From Myxococcaceae bacterium (GTDB lineage Bacteria > Myxococcota_A > Polyangia > Polyangiales > Ga0077539): a stretch of DNA of 52,625 nucleotides. The notes below the pieces were generated by a model. That model ran no database searches. It saw nothing but the letters and a program-made list of their open reading frames with translations, and was not told the origin of the DNA. Shown piece by piece: positions 44,959 to 52,625 of the stretch; position 1 is the first letter of the stretch, and every line of letters begins with the position of its first letter. The stretch spans positions 1-52,625 of the forward strand of contig SCUS01000013.1 of the NCBI GenBank assembly GCA_004297725.1, read 5' to 3'. The translations under genes were made by a program, and so were the position numbers.

Positions 44959-46872
44959 ATGGGTTGGGACGAAGCACTCTTCGGCTGGCTCTACCGCGGG
45001 GCTCGCTCGATCGTGCGGCGGCCTCCGTCGGCGGAGAGCCTCGCTCGCGCGGGGCAGCTCGACGACGTGAGCGCCCGCATGGCGATCGTGGCCTCGGCGC
45101 TCACGGGCGACGCCGTGCAGATCCGCGGCTCGGAGGGCCTCGGCGGACAGTCGCCGGGCACCCTGCACCTGCCGCGGATGCTCTCCCTCGGGGACAGCCG
45201 CGAGGACGGCGAGCGGGCCTACCTGCACCGGGTGGTGTGCGCCGTCGCCACGCTGCGCCTGGGGCTCTACACCCCGCGCTCGCTCGAGCGCGACGAGGCG
45301 CTGCTCTGGACCGCCCTCGCCGCCCCCGCGGTGCGGCAGGAGGCGCTCTCGATGCTGCCCGGGGTCGACGAGCTCTTCGACGAGGTCGCCCGCTGGGAGC
45401 TCGCGCTCCGACCGGAGCCCTCGACGCTCGCCCCGAGGGAGGCCGCGCTCGAGGCGCTGGTGCGAGACTCCCTCTCGGGTCTGGGAGAGCTGCGCGCTCC
45501 CGAGCTGGTCGCCCGGGATGCGGAGCAGCGCTGGTCGGGGCTTCGCGCGCTGCCCACGCGACGGGGGAGCTTCGTGCCCCCGGTGGCCTCGTGGGCGCCG
45601 CTGGGACCTCGCGTGAAGGAGGGCGACGCGAGCGGATCGAAGCAGCGCCCGATGCCCCAGAGCGCGATGCCCGGCGGCACCGAGCGCCGAGGCAAGGACC
45701 GCGACCACGTGCGCCGCATCGAGATGAACCGAGACCGCACCGACGAGAACCCGCTCGTGCACTCCTTCGAGAAGGTGCACACCGCCGAGGAGTACAAGGG
45801 CGGCCGGAAGAACGTCGACGGCAGCGACGAGATGGCCGCCCACGGCGACGCGCTCGACGAGCTCGACATGCGCGAGGTGATCCGCACCTCGGAGACCTCG
45901 CGCTCGCTCTACCGGGCGGACGTGATGCTCGACGGCTCCGCGGGCGACCTCGCCGACGAGGCCGCGCCGGGCGGGCTCGCGTACCGCTACCACGAGTGGG
46001 ACGAGCGGCAGCGGGCCTGGCGCGACGCGTGGTGCACCGTGAGGGCGAGCATGGCTGCCGAGACGCTCCCCAGCGACCGGGCGACGGAGCTGGTGCGCCG
46101 GGTGCTGCACCGCCACCGCCGGGAGGTGCGCGGGCTGCGGGCGGAGTTCGAGCGCATCGAGCTGGGCCGAGCGTGGCGCAACCGTCAGCCCGACGGGCCG
46201 GACGTGGACACCGACGCCATGGTCGAGCGCTACGCCTGCCTCTGCGCGGGGCACTCCCCGCCCGACCGGCTGCACACGTCGCGGAGGAAGCACGGGCGCG
46301 ACACGGCCACGATCATCCTGCTCGACGCGAGCCTGTCGAGCGACGGCTGGGTCGGCGGGCGGCGGGTGATGGACGTGGCGCGCGACTCGGTGATCGTGCT
46401 GGGCGAGGCGCTCGCGGGGCTCCACGACGAGGTGGGGGTCGCGTCGTTTCACAGCAACACCCGCCGCGACTGTCGCTTCGAGGTGATCAAGGGGATGACC
46501 GACCCGTGGGCGGGCTCCTGGCGCCGCCTCGCCTCGGTGGCGCCCGCGGGCTACACGCGCATCGGCCCGGCGCTGCGCCACGCGTCGTGGATCCTCTCCC
46601 GCGCCCGCGCCAGGCGCCGGCTGCTGCTGGTGGTGAGCGACGGACGGCCGACGGACTACGACCGCTACGAGGGGCGCTACGGCGTGGCGGACGTGAACAA
46701 GGCCGTGCGCGAGGCCCACGACGTGGGCGTGCAGGTCTTCACGCTGGCGATCGATGCGCAGTCGCGCTCGCACCTGCCGGCGATGTTCGGCACCTCGCGC
46801 TACGCCGTGCTGCCCCGCCCGGAGGGCCTCGTCGAGGCGATGGCCTCGGTGTACGGGCAGCTCCTTCGCTGA
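44959..46872 (+). CDS. norD: NorD, VWA-domain activation protein for NO reductase
   Basis: 637 residues. The C-terminal VWA domain has the MIDAS motif (ILLDASLSSDGW), with further VWA elements ASFHSNTR, GYTRIGPALRHA and LLLVVSDGRPTDYD. The N-terminal half is unclassified and charged; the middle has ELDMREVIRTSETSRSLYRADV. NorD and NorQ form an ATPase/VWA pair that matures NorB. ATG at 44959. The stop is one base before a direct repeat. Confidence 0.92.
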   Translation: MGWDEALFGWLYRGARSIVRRPPSAESLARAGQLDDVSARMAIVASALTGDAVQIRGSEGLGGQSPGTLHLPRMLSLGDSREDGERAYLHRVVCAVATLRLGLYTPRSLERDEALLWTALAAPAVRQEALSMLPGVDELFDEVARWELALRPEPSTLAPREAALEALVRDSLSGLGELRAPELVARDAEQRWSGLRALPTRRGSFVPPVASWAPLGPRVKEGDASGSKQRPMPQSAMPGGTERRGKDRDHVRRIEMNRDRTDENPLVHSFEKVHTAEEYKGGRKNVDGSDEMAAHGDALDELDMREVIRTSETSRSLYRADVMLDGSAGDLADEAAPGGLAYRYHEWDERQRAWRDAWCTVRASMAAETLPSDRATELVRRVLHRHRREVRGLRAEFERIELGRAWRNRQPDGPDVDTDAMVERYACLCAGHSPPDRLHTSRRKHGRDTATIILLDASLSSDGWVGGRRVMDVARDSVIVLGEALAGLHDEVGVASFHSNTRRDCRFEVIKGMTDPWAGSWRRLASVAPAGYTRIGPALRHASWILSRARARRRLLLVVSDGRPTDYDRYEGRYGVADVNKAVREAHDVGVQVFTLAIDAQSRSHLPAMFGTSRYAVLPRPEGLVEAMASVYGQLLR

Positions 46873-46873
46873 G

Positions 46874-47137
46874 GGGCTACGCCGCGACGAGGGAGCGGGC
46901 GCGCAGCCCCCTTCCCCGCTGCCGCGCGCCCTACCCCCGCCTCGGGGGCAGGGCTCCGACGGCTGCCGACAGAGCGGTCGAACGGCAAGGCTTTCCCGCT
47001 GCCTGTTCGAGCACGCGTTCTCGATTCCCCGAGCCCTGCCCCCGAGGCGGGGGTAGGGCGCGCGGCAGCGGGGAAGGGGGCCGCGAGCTTCGACGCATCG
47101 CCGGGCTACGCCGCGACGAGGGAGCGGGCCCGCAGCC
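46874..47137. repeat. 35-bp direct repeats flanking a 51-bp perfect inverted repeat
   Basis: Direct repeat copies at 46874-46908 and 47103-47137 match at 34 of 35 bases; the second copy is the 3' end of lgt (encoding its last residues and stop). Between them, 46906-46956 and 47031-47081 are exact 51-bp reverse complements around a 74-bp loop. The element fills the 233-bp gap between the convergent genes norD and lgt. It encodes no evident protein and could be a MITE- or REP-like element, or a strong bidirectional terminator. Confidence 0.9.
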
Positions 47138-48032
47138 AGCGGTAGACGGGGACGAGCGCGAGGGTGATGAGCAGCGAGATGAGCTGCGAAGTGCTGAGCC
47201 CGAGGAGCCCGCCGCGGTCGTCGTTGCGCAGGATCTCCACCGCGAAGCGCAGCAGCGAGTAGCTCACCAGGAAGAAGACGAAGACCTGCCCGTCGAAGCG
47301 CTTTCGCGGAGCGATGAGGTAGTAGCCCACCGCCGCGATCGCCAGCGACCCGGCGGCCTCGTAGAGCTGCGTCGGGTGCACCGGCAGCGCGGGCAGCGCC
47401 TCGCTGGCCAGGCGGTGGGCGCGGTACTGCGCCTCGCTCGCGGGGGAGTAGCGGGGAAACCACGCGCTCCACGGGTGGTCGCAGGTGACGCCGAAGCAGC
47501 AGCCCGCGAGGAAGCAGCCCATGCGCCCCCAGGCGAGCCCGAGGGCCACCGCGAAGCCCGCCATGTCGGCGGCCTTCCAGAAGGGGAAGCGCTCTCGGCG
47601 GAGGAAGTACACCGCGTAGCCGACGGCGCCGATGAGGCCGCCGTAGTAGGTGAGCCCGCCCGCCCAGAAGGCCGCCCACGCGAAGCAGTTGGCCTCCCTC
47701 GGGTGGCAGACGCCGTGGGCCTGATCCCAGAGGCCGTTGACCGAGCTGTGGAGGCAGTGCTCGCGGGTGATGTGCCACGACACCTTCGCGGGGTCGGTGC
47801 AGAGGTGCACGTAGTCCCAGAAGTACCCGTCGGCGATGACGTGAAGGAGGCGAGAGCCGATGACCCCGGCGACCACCATCGCGAGGCCGAGGTCGATGAC
47901 GACCTCGCGGTCCTGCCCCAGGCGGCCGAGCCAGCGGGCGCCGATGAAGGTGGCCAGCGCGAAGCCCATCGCCAGCATCGCGAAGTATGCGGGGAGCTCT
48001 ACCCCGAACAGCGCGACGAGGATGGGCCTCAC
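47106..48032 (-). CDS. lgt: Prolipoprotein diacylglyceryl transferase
   Basis: 308 residues from the GTG at 48032, overlapping the lspA stop as GTGA. Seven or so membrane segments. Family signatures: AGGLTYYGGLIGA, GRMGCFLAGCCFGVTCDHP, VHPTQLYEAAGS and EILRNDDRGGLLGLSTSQ. It transfers diacylglycerol from phosphatidylglycerol to the lipobox Cys of prolipoproteins at the inner membrane. The GR-GCFxxGCC segment and the lack of the FHGG His are variant features. Its last bases are duplicated on the far side of the inverted repeat. Confidence 0.92.
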   Translation of the reverse strand: MRPILVALFGVELPAYFAMLAMGFALATFIGARWLGRLGQDREVVIDLGLAMVVAGVIGSRLLHVIADGYFWDYVHLCTDPAKVSWHITREHCLHSSVNGLWDQAHGVCHPREANCFAWAAFWAGGLTYYGGLIGAVGYAVYFLRRERFPFWKAADMAGFAVALGLAWGRMGCFLAGCCFGVTCDHPWSAWFPRYSPASEAQYRAHRLASEALPALPVHPTQLYEAAGSLAIAAVGYYLIAPRKRFDGQVFVFFLVSYSLLRFAVEILRNDDRGGLLGLSTSQLISLLITLALVPVYRWLRARSLVAA

Positions 48033-48721
48033 GGCGTCGTGGCCACCGGGGTCGGCGCGACCGTGCTCGGGGCCTTCTTCGGGCCGATGATGTACTCGAG
48101 CACCATCAGCCCGATGCCCACGGAGATCGCGATGTCGGCGACGTTGTAGGTCGGCCAGTGGAAGCGCAGCTTCACGTGCATGTGGATGAAGTCCACCACG
48201 TAGCCGAGGCGCACCCGGTCGACGAGGTTGCCGATGGCGCCGCCCAGCACCAGCGGCAGGGCCCACTTCATCAAGCGCTGGCCGGGCTCCATGGTGCGGT
48301 AGAGGTGCACGATGAAGGCGATGGCGCCGAAGGTGACCAGCAGGAAGAAGGGCCGGCGGATGGCCTCGCTCGCGCCGTGCAGCAGGCCCCAGGCGCCGCC
48401 GCAGTTCTCCGCGTACTGCAGGTCGAGGTAGTCCTTGATGAGGACGATCTCGCGGTTGGCCACGCGCTGCGGCAGGTAGTGCTGGAGCCCCGGCGGCGGA
48501 GAGCAGAGCGGCGGGGGGTTGGGCACCGAGCGGGAGAGCCGACCGAGCGCCCAGGCCTTGCTCCAGAGGTCGATGCCGGCGCTGCCGAGGGCGACCACGG
48601 CGAGGAAGATCCAGTCGCGGGCGGTCACGGGCTGAACCGCCGGCTTCGCCTTCGCAGACGTCGCGACCGCGGCCTTCTCAGAGGTCTCGGGGGCTTCGGG
48701 AGTCGGGTTCTCTTCGCTCAT
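48029..48721 (-). CDS. lspA: Lipoprotein signal peptidase (signal peptidase II)
   Basis: 230 residues, longer than the ~160 usual because of a ~35-residue Ala/Pro/Glu N-terminal extension before the first membrane helix. Active-site blocks are visible: DLWSKAWA, YAENCGGAWGLL, GGAIGNLVDRVRLGYVVDFI (catalytic Asp) and YNVADIAISVG (catalytic Asp). It cleaves the signal peptide before the lipidated Cys. ATG at 48721, with GAGGA upstream; ileS ends 7 bp before. The pairing with ileS and lgt fits the many lipoproteins in the window. Confidence 0.94.
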   Translation of the reverse strand: MSEENPTPEAPETSEKAAVATSAKAKPAVQPVTARDWIFLAVVALGSAGIDLWSKAWALGRLSRSVPNPPPLCSPPPGLQHYLPQRVANREIVLIKDYLDLQYAENCGGAWGLLHGASEAIRRPFFLLVTFGAIAFIVHLYRTMEPGQRLMKWALPLVLGGAIGNLVDRVRLGYVVDFIHMHVKLRFHWPTYNVADIAISVGIGLMVLEYIIGPKKAPSTVAPTPVATTP

Positions 48722-48728
48722 GGATCCT

Positions 48729-51700
48729 CTAGGCGGAAGCGCCAGCGGCGCGGTCAAAGACATCGACGGCGTGACGGCAGCGTGGACATAGCCCGTCCGG
48801 CCCGACGTCGCCACGGCGACGCCAGCAGCGGTCACAGGCGGGCCCCGGGGCGACGCGCACCCGGCCGCCCTGGGCGGGCGAGGCGACCAGCTCGAGGGCC
48901 CCGAGGCCCAGCAGCTCGGCGGCCTGAGGGGAGAGTGGACCGAGCTCGTCGCGCTCGGCCTCGGAGAGCGACAGCGTCACCTCGGCGTCGCGGGCGTGGT
49001 CGATGCGGGCCTCCGGCGCGAAGGTCACGTCCCCTGCCCCGGGCTCGCGGCCTGCCTTCTTCGCGGCCTGCTTCTCCACGCCCCAGGACTGCACCGCGGG
49101 TTCGAGCGTCGCGAAGACGCTGTCTCGGAGGGTGCGCAGCCGACCAACGGCCCTGAGCAGCGCCTCGCCGTCCTCGATCGCGGGGACGGTCGGCCAGAAC
49201 TCCAGGTGCACGCTGTCGCCCTTCGCCGCGAAGGCCGGGAGGTGATCCCACACGTCCTCGGCGGAGAAGGGGAGGATCGGGGCGATGACCGCCGCGAGCG
49301 AGCGCACCAGGTGCTGCATGGTGGCGAGCGCCGAGCGGCGACGGGGAGAGTCGGCGGCGTCGTTGTAGAGGCGGTCCTTGGAGGCGTCGAGGTAGAGGGC
49401 GGAGAGGTCCTGGCAGAACTCCACCGCCGTCGCGAAGACCTCTCGGAAGGCGTACTGCCGGTAGGCCTTCTCGCACTTCGCGAGCACCTCGCCGAGGCGC
49501 ACCATGGCCCACCGGTCGATGGGCTCGAGGGCGACCTCGGTCACCAGCGCCGCGGGCTCCTCGCGCAGCGCGCCCAGCATGAAGCGGAGCGTGTTGCGCA
49601 CCCGCCGGTAGGCGTCGATCGCCTGGTTGAGCACCGCGCGCGAGTAGGGCATGTCGTTCTCGTAGTCGACGAAGACGGCCCACGCGCGAAACAGCTCCGC
49701 CCCCTGCTCGGCGATGATCTTCTCCGGGGGGATGTACTCGATGTCGTCCTGGGCGATGGCGAGAGCAACGTCGTCGAGGGAGGTCTTCTTCCCGAGGCGC
49801 TTCTTCGCCTCGGCGACCTTCTCGGGCGTCGCCCAGGTGCTCTTCATCGCCGAGAGCACGGCGTCGAGGGCCTCGCCCTTGGTGACGCGCGCGGTGATCT
49901 CGTCGCGGCGCGCCTCCTGGCGGCGGAGGATGTCGCTCTTGGAGTAGGGCCTGCCCTGGTCGTCGCAGACGAAGCCGTGGGTGAGCACCGCACGGTAGGG
50001 CGCCTCGCCCAGCACGGCGCAGCCCACCAGCAGCGACGAGTGGAACCACCCGCGGTGCTGGTCGCTGCCCTCCAGGTAGAGGTCGACCTTGGCGCCGAGG
50101 TCGGGCTCGGGCTCGCACACCGCGTAGAACGAACTCCCCGACTCGAACCACACGTCGATGATGCTCGGGTCGCGGGTGAACTCCTCGCGAGGCCGCAGCG
50201 AGCCGTCGGCGCAGCGGATCTGCGCGGGCAGCACCGTGGGGTCGTCGCTGTACCAGGCGTCGGCGCCGCGCTCGGCGAAGACGCCCGCCACGTGGTCGAG
50301 CAGCTCGGTGGTCAGCACCACCTCGCCGGTGGCCTTGTGCTGCACCGCGGGGATGGGAACGCCCCAGATGCGCTGACGGGAGATGCACCAGTCGGGGCGG
50401 GCTTCGATCATCCCCCGGATGCGCTCCCTGCCCCAGGACGGGACCCAGCCTCGCGCGACGCCCTCTCCCTCGGCGAGGGCGCCGTCGGCGGCGAGGCGGT
50501 CGATCTCCGAGAGCGCCCGCTGACGAAGCGTGCGGCCATCGGAGCCCGCAGCCTTCATGGGCTCGTCCATCGCGATGAACCACTGGGTGGTCGCGCGGGT
50601 GATGAGCGGGCTCTTGCAGCGCCAGCAGATCGGGTACTTGTGGGTGATCTTCTGGCCGGGCTCGTGGAGCAGCGCGCCCACGGAGCGCAGGTGCTGCTCG
50701 ACCACGGGGTTGGCGTCGAAGACGAACTGCCCTTCGAGCCCCATGGCCTTGGCGCCGTCGCCGAGCTCGCCCGTGTACCGGCCGTCGTCGCCGACGGGGG
50801 CGTAGGCCTCCAGGCCGTGGGCGGTGCCCAGCTTGTAGTCGTCGCGTCCGTGGCCGGGGGCGGTGTGCACCAGGCCGGTGCCCGCGGTGCTCTCCACGTG
50901 GTCGGCCCCGAAGAGCGTCGACCAGCGCGCCTCGAAGGGGTGCCGGCCCTGGAGACCGACGAGCAGTTCGCCCTTGAAGACCGGGCCCACGACGACCTCG
51001 GTGAGGCCCGCGGACTTCGCGACGGACTCGGCGAGCGAGGCGGCGACCAGCAGTCCTTCGCCGTCGGCGCCCTTGAGCACGACGTAGTCGAGCGCCGGGT
51101 GGACGGCGATGGCGAGGTTGGCCGGGATGGTCCACGGGGTGGTGGTCCAGATGACGGCGGAGACGCGGGTGACGCCCTCGGGGAGCTTCGCTCGGAGGGC
51201 CTCGATGCCCACGGCGTCGAGCGCGAACTTCACGTAGATGGAGGGCGAGACGTGGGCCTCGGCGTACTCCACCTCGGCCTCGGCGAGGGCCGTGCGGCAG
51301 TGCCAGCACCACTGCACGGGCTTCTTGCCGCGGTAGACGATCTCGTTGGCGACGAAGGCCTTGAGGGCGCGGATGACCTGCGCCTCGAAGCCGGGGTTCA
51401 TGGTGAGGTAGGGCTTCTCCCAGGTGCCGAGCACGCCGAGGCGCTTGCGCTCGGTGCGCTGCACGTCGACCCACTTCGCGGCCTCGTCGCGGCAGCGGAC
51501 GCGCATCTCCGTGGGGGAGACCTGCTCCTTCTTGCGCTTCACCTCACGGTCGACGTTGAGTTCGATGGGGAGGCCGTGGCAGTCCCAGCCGGGGATGAAG
51601 CGGGTGCGCTCGCCCAGCAGGTTGCGAGAGCGGGTCACGAAGTCCTTCAACGCGTTGTTGAGGATGTGCCCGTAGTGCATGTGCCCGTTGGCGTAGGGCG

Positions 51701-51869
51701 GCCCGTCGTGGAAGACGAAGCGGTGCTCCGTCGGGCGCTCCAGGATGCGCTCGTAGAGCCGCGTGGACTCCCAGCGGGCGAGCCACTGGGGCTCACGCTT
51801 GAAGAGGTCTCCCTTCATCGGGAAGGCCGTCTTGGGCAGCAGGCACGTCTCTTTGTAGTCCCTCGGCAC
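48729..51869 (-). CDS. ileS: Isoleucyl-tRNA synthetase (class I), atypical KMSKS loop
   Basis: 1,046 residues from the GTG at 51869 (MPRDYKETCLLPKTAFPM); the frame stays open upstream but resembles nothing. HIGH motif is HYGH (GHMHYGHILNN, ~60); the editing domain (TTPWTIPANLAIAVHP) and the WCISRQRIWGVPIP segment are present. The KMSKS loop reads RPYSKSDILRRQE (~640) and is followed by ~60 extra residues before YIPPEKIIAEQGAELFRAWA. C-terminal zinc-type Cys pairs (CDRCWRRRG and CPRC) fit IleRS type 1. It charges tRNA-Ile with isoleucine. It is first in the ileS-lspA-lgt operon. Confidence 0.95.
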   Translation of the reverse strand: MPRDYKETCLLPKTAFPMKGDLFKREPQWLARWESTRLYERILERPTEHRFVFHDGPPYANGHMHYGHILNNALKDFVTRSRNLLGERTRFIPGWDCHGLPIELNVDREVKRKKEQVSPTEMRVRCRDEAAKWVDVQRTERKRLGVLGTWEKPYLTMNPGFEAQVIRALKAFVANEIVYRGKKPVQWCWHCRTALAEAEVEYAEAHVSPSIYVKFALDAVGIEALRAKLPEGVTRVSAVIWTTTPWTIPANLAIAVHPALDYVVLKGADGEGLLVAASLAESVAKSAGLTEVVVGPVFKGELLVGLQGRHPFEARWSTLFGADHVESTAGTGLVHTAPGHGRDDYKLGTAHGLEAYAPVGDDGRYTGELGDGAKAMGLEGQFVFDANPVVEQHLRSVGALLHEPGQKITHKYPICWRCKSPLITRATTQWFIAMDEPMKAAGSDGRTLRQRALSEIDRLAADGALAEGEGVARGWVPSWGRERIRGMIEARPDWCISRQRIWGVPIPAVQHKATGEVVLTTELLDHVAGVFAERGADAWYSDDPTVLPAQIRCADGSLRPREEFTRDPSIIDVWFESGSSFYAVCEPEPDLGAKVDLYLEGSDQHRGWFHSSLLVGCAVLGEAPYRAVLTHGFVCDDQGRPYSKSDILRRQEARRDEITARVTKGEALDAVLSAMKSTWATPEKVAEAKKRLGKKTSLDDVALAIAQDDIEYIPPEKIIAEQGAELFRAWAVFVDYENDMPYSRAVLNQAIDAYRRVRNTLRFMLGALREEPAALVTEVALEPIDRWAMVRLGEVLAKCEKAYRQYAFREVFATAVEFCQDLSALYLDASKDRLYNDAADSPRRRSALATMQHLVRSLAAVIAPILPFSAEDVWDHLPAFAAKGDSVHLEFWPTVPAIEDGEALLRAVGRLRTLRDSVFATLEPAVQSWGVEKQAAKKAGREPGAGDVTFAPEARIDHARDAEVTLSLSEAERDELGPLSPQAAELLGLGALELVASPAQGGRVRVAPGPACDRCWRRRGDVGPDGLCPRCRHAVDVFDRAAGASA

Positions 51870-52120
51870 GGGCGATCGCCTATCACACCCGGCCGGGTGG
51901 TTCCAGAAGAGGCCGAGGCGGAGCGGCGGGGCCTCGCGACGGCGGGCGATCGATTGGGGCGGTTCCCTGGCGCGCGTGGGACGTCGCCCGCGCGACCTCA
52001 CCCCGCTGCGGCGACGCCCCTCTCCATGCGGGGTTCACATCGGGACATCGGTCGCTGAAACGTCTGGGGATATGTCGGACCGGGGTTTGGCGTTCGCCCG
52101 CACCAACGGGCTAACGAATG
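51870..52120. other. Upstream region of ileS without recognised gene
   Basis: About 250 bp with no convincing coding frame. It holds the short palindromes GGCGATCGCC and CCCGGCCGGG just before ileS, and presumably its promoter, but no T-box or clear -35/-10 pair was recognised. Confidence 0.5.
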
Positions 52121-52249
52121 CAGGCGCCCGCTGCGCGGGCTGTCGGACCGGAATCCGATGGACCTCCCGGAGGGACTCCGAGGCGCGCGGGCGTCCGTTC
52201 GGAAGGTGCGGTGGCGTCCCTGTTCGACAGCCCGCGCAGCGGGCGCCTG
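52121..52249. repeat. 25-bp perfect inverted repeat
   Basis: 52121-52145 and 52225-52249 are exact reverse complements, with a 79-bp loop that itself contains smaller palindromes (CCTCC-C-GGAGG). Each arm also contains GCCCGCTGCGCGGGC, a palindrome. No coding frame of quality overlaps it. Confidence 0.9.
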
Positions 52250-52295
52250 TATTCCCACGTGATGTGCATCAGCGTACGAAGCCGCTGGAGCGCCG

Positions 52296-52625
52296 CCCAC
52301 TCCGCGGTTGCGGACGGCCCGCGAGCGGGCCTGCAACCGCTGAAGTGGGAGCCTGGAGATGAACGTCCCGCCTGCGCGGGACTCTCTGCAGGCGCATCGA
52401 GCGCTGGAGCGCTCGATGAAGCGGACGTAGGTGCTCACGCGCAGCAGCAGGACAAGTCACTGAGCGTCGCATGGAGTTCCATCGCGGCGGTCGATGACCT
52501 CCCGGCGGTTGCGCCAGCAACCGGCGATCCTGCAGATAGCCCGGCGAAGGCCGGGCGGTCAGCGCCAGGACCCCACTTCAGCGGTTGCAGGCCCGCTCGC
52601 GGGCCGTCCGCAACCGCGGAGTGGG
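52296..52625. repeat. 54-bp perfect inverted repeat around a hairpin-rich 222-bp loop, at right edge
   Basis: 52296-52349 and 52572-52625 are exact reverse complements; each arm also folds on itself (CCCACT/AGTGGG, GCGGTTGC/GCAACCGC, GGCCCGC/GCGGGCC). Four short perfect hairpins lie in the loop: 52365-52382 (7-4-7), 52395-52418 (11-2-11), 52506-52523 (7-4-7) and 52539-52556 (7-4-7). The second arm ends at the last base of the window, so the element may continue. Confidence 0.92.

Noticed and set aside
44152..47778. Very long minus-strand frame covering norQ and norD
   Set aside because: The plus-strand nor genes have intact catalytic motifs and overlapping starts; the antisense frame has none.
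51870..52060. T-box leader before ileS
   Set aside because: No T-box core sequence or terminator/antiterminator pair was recognised.
52121..52625. CRISPR array
   Set aside because: The repeats are inverted rather than direct, of unequal length and irregularly spaced, with no cas gene in view.

Overview
The window is very GC-rich and gene-dense and looks like a chromosomal segment of a myxobacterium (Myxococcota, possibly Polyangiales). The basis is indirect: many lipoproteins with Asp/Ala/Pro-rich linkers, Cys-rich repeat modules (DUF4215-like and MopE-like), a Ser/Thr kinase with PEGA domains, RCC1 repeats, a PilR/pilin pair and strong third-position GC. No rRNA, tRNA, CRISPR array, transposase or phage gene was recognised.

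Layout. 1-8.9 kb: the 3' part of a Cys-rich surface protein, then a minus-strand series: an OmpR-like regulator with a degenerate receiver, pdxA, a UvrA paralogue, a small B12-binding protein, an acyl-CoA dehydrogenase and a short orphan IcmF/TssM-like protein. 9.0-17 kb: a Pro/Ala-repeat GAF protein (+), then a minus-strand cluster of envelope proteins: HEAT-repeat protein, PQQ-propeller/HEAT lipoprotein, an 84-residue protein, a lipoprotein with a heme-c-like motif, and a DsbA-like protein. 17-29 kb: a phosphodiester-glycosidase-like protein, a PEGA Ser/Thr kinase, a TPR membrane protein with a type IV pilin, a PilR-like sigma-54 activator, a methyltransferase, a glycosyltransferase and two hypotheticals, one with a KOW domain. 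29-32 kb: the histidine-degradation genes hutU and hutI.

32-40 kb is the most interesting coding region: a TPR/YaiO-like outer-membrane barrel, a lipoprotein that looks like an alpha/alpha-barrel glycan enzyme, a processive-type membrane GT2 synthase, a one-domain response regulator with Glu at the phosphorylation site, a lipoprotein with six 6-Cys repeats, and a NodB-like deacetylase fused to MopE-like motifs. Together they have the parts of a synthase-dependent exopolysaccharide system (compare Pga/Bcs/Alg) in an unfamiliar arrangement.

40-47 kb: an RCC1-repeat lipoprotein, then a complete nitric-oxide reductase operon norCBQD, in which NorC carries a second fused cytochrome c domain. After norD lies a 51-bp perfect inverted repeat flanked by 35-bp direct repeats, one of which is the 3' end of lgt. 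47-52 kb: ileS-lspA-lgt in one tight minus-strand operon, so isoleucyl-tRNA synthetase is linked to the two lipoprotein-maturation enzymes. The last ~500 bases are non-coding and dense in hairpins, ending in a perfect 54-bp inverted repeat at the window edge.

All functional calls come from reading motifs in the translated sequence. No database search was possible.
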